A stretch of 43,897 nucleotides of DNA from Bacillota bacterium (GTDB lineage: Bacteria > Bacillota > SHA-98 > UBA4971): the NCBI GenBank assembly GCA_012518595.1, contig JAAYRV010000254.1:1-43897 (forward strand). Direction: 5' to 3'. Shown piece by piece: positions 41,896 to 43,897 of the stretch (its first letter is position 1; every line of letters starts with the position of its first letter). Under the pieces are notes generated by a model, which saw nothing but the letters and a program-made list of their open reading frames with translations, ran no database searches and had not been told where the DNA came from. The translations under genes and the position numbers were made by a program.

Positions 41896-43897
41896 TGGCA
41901 CGGAAAGACTATATAGGTGTAGGTGTTATACGGAATGATGCTCTGGAGAAGGTGACCGGGGCAGCACGTTATGCAGGAGACCTGAAGTTCTCAGGGATGC
42001 TGTACGCGAAACTGCTGCGAAGCGAGCATGCGCATGCTCGCATTGTGCGCATTGATACAAGGAAAGCGCAGGATATGCCTGGAGTGAAGGCTGTTGTCAC
42101 AGGTAAGGATTTCCCGCATAGGATGGGACTCTATCTAAAAGATCGCACTCCTTATGCAATAGATAAAGTACGCTATTTCGGTGAGCCGGTAGCGGGTGTA
42201 GCAGCTGAATCCCCTGAAATTGCTGAAGAAGCCTTGAAGTTGATAGGTGTGGAATATGAAGAGCTTCCTCCTGTGCTTGATCTTCGTGAAGCAATAAAGC
42301 CCGGCGCTGAACTGGTGCATCCTGATCTCCATGAATATGAGATTGGACCTGCTTTCTTCCCCATGCCTCATACGAATATCAGCAACCACTTCAGAATACG
42401 CAAAGGAGATGTGGAAAAGGGTTTTGCCGAGGCTGACTTGATATTTGAAGACGAGTATTATGTGCCTCATATTCAACATTCGCCCATAGAGCCTCACGCT
42501 GCGATTGCTCTATATGATCGTCAAGGCAGACTGACCATATGGGCAAGTTCGCAGTCGCCCTTTGCAATGCGTAACATTCTGGCTAACAGTCTCAACTGGC
42601 CTATGAATAGGGTGCGGGTCATCGGGCCGTATGTGGGCGGAGGTTTTGGCGGCAAGGCCGGGCTCAATGTTGAGGCGACTCTGGTACCTCTTGCGCTGAA
42701 GTGCAGGAATTCCCCGATTAAGCTGGTCTGTACGAGAGAAGAAGAGTTCAGAGATACTTTTGTCAGACAGGGTATGTTATGCCGCCTTAAGACCGGAGTC
42801 AGAGAGGACGGCAGGATTATTGCCCAGGAATTTGAAATGTACTGGGATGGCGGCGCATTTACCGAGTATGGCGTGAACGTGACAAGAGCCGCAGGATACA
42901 GCTCATCCGGTGTGTATGACATTCCTAATATGAAGACAGATTCATATTGTGTGTATACTAACAAACCTGTTGGAGGACCGCTGCGTGGTTTCGGTCACAG
43001 CGAGAATCACTGGGCGATGGAGCAACAGATAGACCAAATTGCCCACAAAATGGGCATCGATCCTCTGGAATTCCGCAGGATTAATCTGCAGAGGGATGGC
43101 TCTACAAACGCTACAGGGCAGGTGCTTCGTAACCCTGGCATAGGCCAGTGCCTTGAAAAGACTGCGGAACTCATCGGTTGGGAAGGGGTAAGCGGACCCG
43201 GAGTCATTGAACCCGGTACGAAGAAAATGCGGGCAAAGGGAATCGCGTGTATGACCAAGGCCCCTGCCATGCCTAATGATGCAGCGTCGTCAGCTATTGT
43301 GAAGCTGAACGACGACGGGACTGCCGAGCTGAGCATTGGCGCTCAAGAACTGGGACAAGGCTCATTTACCGTTCTGGCTCAGATACTTGCGCATGAGCTT
43401 GGAATTCGTTACGAAGATGTCAGAATACGACCTATTGACACTGATTATAGCGCATATGAGTGGCAGACTGTAGCCAGCAGAATCACTTATTCATGTGGCA
43501 GAGCGGTTAAGGCCGCTGCCAAGGATGCCAGGCGTCAGGTTTTGGCCCATGCGTCCCGGTATTTCCGCGTTCCTGTTGAGGATATAGAAATCTCTGATAG
43601 TCAGGTCTTTGTGAAGAATGATCCGAAACGATCAGTTCCCATAGGTACGTTTTCACTGGGAGTCACTCTTCCGGATTTCAGTGGTTACGGAGGCCCTGTA
43701 ATAGGAAGAGGGACGTTTATCCCGGAAGGAATTACCGCTATGAATGAAGAAACCGGTCAGAGTGAAAAGCCGGTAGCGAACTGGACTTACGGAGCTCAAG
43801 CTGTGGAAATCGAGCTTGACGTCGAGACAGGGAAAATACGTGTCTTGAAAGTAGCTGCAGTGTATGACGCAGGGCGAGTCCTGAACCCCGTTACTGC
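41895..43897 (+). CDS. Molybdenum hydroxylase large (molybdopterin) subunit, 3' truncated by window edge
   Basis: This is the catalytic subunit that binds molybdopterin and hydroxylates the substrate. The frame is open from GTG 41895 to the window end, giving about 667 residues of a usual 750-800. Visible are the N-terminal a/b hammerhead (EKVTGAARYAGDL..LLRSEHAHARI), the VGGGFGGKAG cofactor loop (about 248-257), the VGGPLRGFGHSENHWAMEQ region that holds the substrate-side Arg of xanthine dehydrogenases, GAQELGQGSFTVLAQI (Q-loop contacting the cofactor) and the beginning of the C-terminal part (VYDAGRVLNP). The catalytic Glu lies beyond the window. It lacks the CoxL AYRCSFR active-site loop in what is visible, so CO dehydrogenase is unlikely. 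Substrate unknown. Confidence 0.95.
   Translation, partial: MARKDYIGVGVIRNDALEKVTGAARYAGDLKFSGMLYAKLLRSEHAHARIVRIDTRKAQDMPGVKAVVTGKDFPHRMGLYLKDRTPYAIDKVRYFGEPVAGVAAESPEIAEEALKLIGVEYEELPPVLDLREAIKPGAELVHPDLHEYEIGPAFFPMPHTNISNHFRIRKGDVEKGFAEADLIFEDEYYVPHIQHSPIEPHAAIALYDRQGRLTIWASSQSPFAMRNILANSLNWPMNRVRVIGPYVGGGFGGKAGLNVEATLVPLALKCRNSPIKLVCTREEEFRDTFVRQGMLCRLKTGVREDGRIIAQEFEMYWDGGAFTEYGVNVTRAAGYSSSGVYDIPNMKTDSYCVYTNKPVGGPLRGFGHSENHWAMEQQIDQIAHKMGIDPLEFRRINLQRDGSTNATGQVLRNPGIGQCLEKTAELIGWEGVSGPGVIEPGTKKMRAKGIACMTKAPAMPNDAASSAIVKLNDDGTAELSIGAQELGQGSFTVLAQILAHELGIRYEDVRIRPIDTDYSAYEWQTVASRITYSCGRAVKAAAKDARRQVLAHASRYFRVPVEDIEISDSQVFVKNDPKRSVPIGTFSLGVTLPDFSGYGGPVIGRGTFIPEGITAMNEETGQSEKPVANWTYGAQAVEIELDVETGKIRVLKVAAVYDAGRVLNPVT

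Noticed and set aside
1-43897. tRNA, rRNA or CRISPR arrays
   Set aside because: No tRNA-like cloverleaf, rRNA conserved stretch or regularly spaced repeat was seen; nearly all of the window is protein-coding.

Overview
The window is about 44 kb of a bacterial chromosome, almost certainly from a low-to-mid GC Bacillota (Firmicutes) of the clostridial or Limnochordia-like kind, probably an anaerobe. This rests on gene content and order: secA-prfB with the RF2 +1 frameshift, csaB and a TagA/WecG glycosyltransferase, a transketolase split into two subunits, ftsEX followed by ctpA and a MinJ-like PDZ protein, a cdaA-cdaR-glmM cluster, acpS-nnrD-alr, an archaeal-type phosphoglycerate mutase, and frequent GTG/TTG starts behind strong GGAGG ribosome binding sites. 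The species cannot be named from the sequence alone. There is no rRNA, tRNA, CRISPR array, IS element or prophage.

Layout. 1-8.1 kb: 3' part of secA, prfB, a DUF2993-like lipid-binding protein, a large DUF5693 membrane protein, csaB and a TagA/WecG glycosyltransferase (cell-wall polymer synthesis and pyruvylation for S-layer anchoring). 8.1-10 kb: two-subunit transketolase. 10-15.4 kb: a division and envelope block, ftsE-ftsX-EnvC/PcsB-like LytM hydrolase-ctpA-MinJ-like. 15.4-22.4 kb: the nucleotide excision repair genes uvrB-uvrA-uvrC behind a leader with a LexA (SOS) box and a perfect 18-bp palindrome. 22.4-24 kb: a lone PfkB sugar kinase flanked by non-coding DNA.

24-27.9 kb: the most interesting region, a probable envelope-stress operon. 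It holds a DUF2089 zinc-ribbon/HTH protein, a DUF4097 adhesin-like protein (YvlB/LiaX type), a small SHOCT-like protein, an unrecognised small protein, a YvlD-like four-helix membrane protein and a Cof-type HAD phosphatase. A perfect consensus sigma-A promoter overlapped by inverted repeats precedes it. Three successive proteins carry the same roughly 19-residue helical module, and a terminator-like hairpin sits inside the operon.

28-40 kb: a YhaM-type nuclease; a convergent class A penicillin-binding protein (the only clear minus-strand gene); divergent apgM; the c-di-AMP/peptidoglycan precursor block cdaA-cdaR-glmM; acpS-nnrD-alr; and an isolated lipoamide dehydrogenase. 40.1-40.5 kb: a gap holding three palindromes or hairpins. 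40.5 kb to the end: a three-subunit molybdenum hydroxylase operon (FAD, 2Fe-2S, Mo subunits), the last running off the window. Most genes are co-directional and closely packed, many with 1-4 nt overlaps, so the window consists largely of a few long operons.
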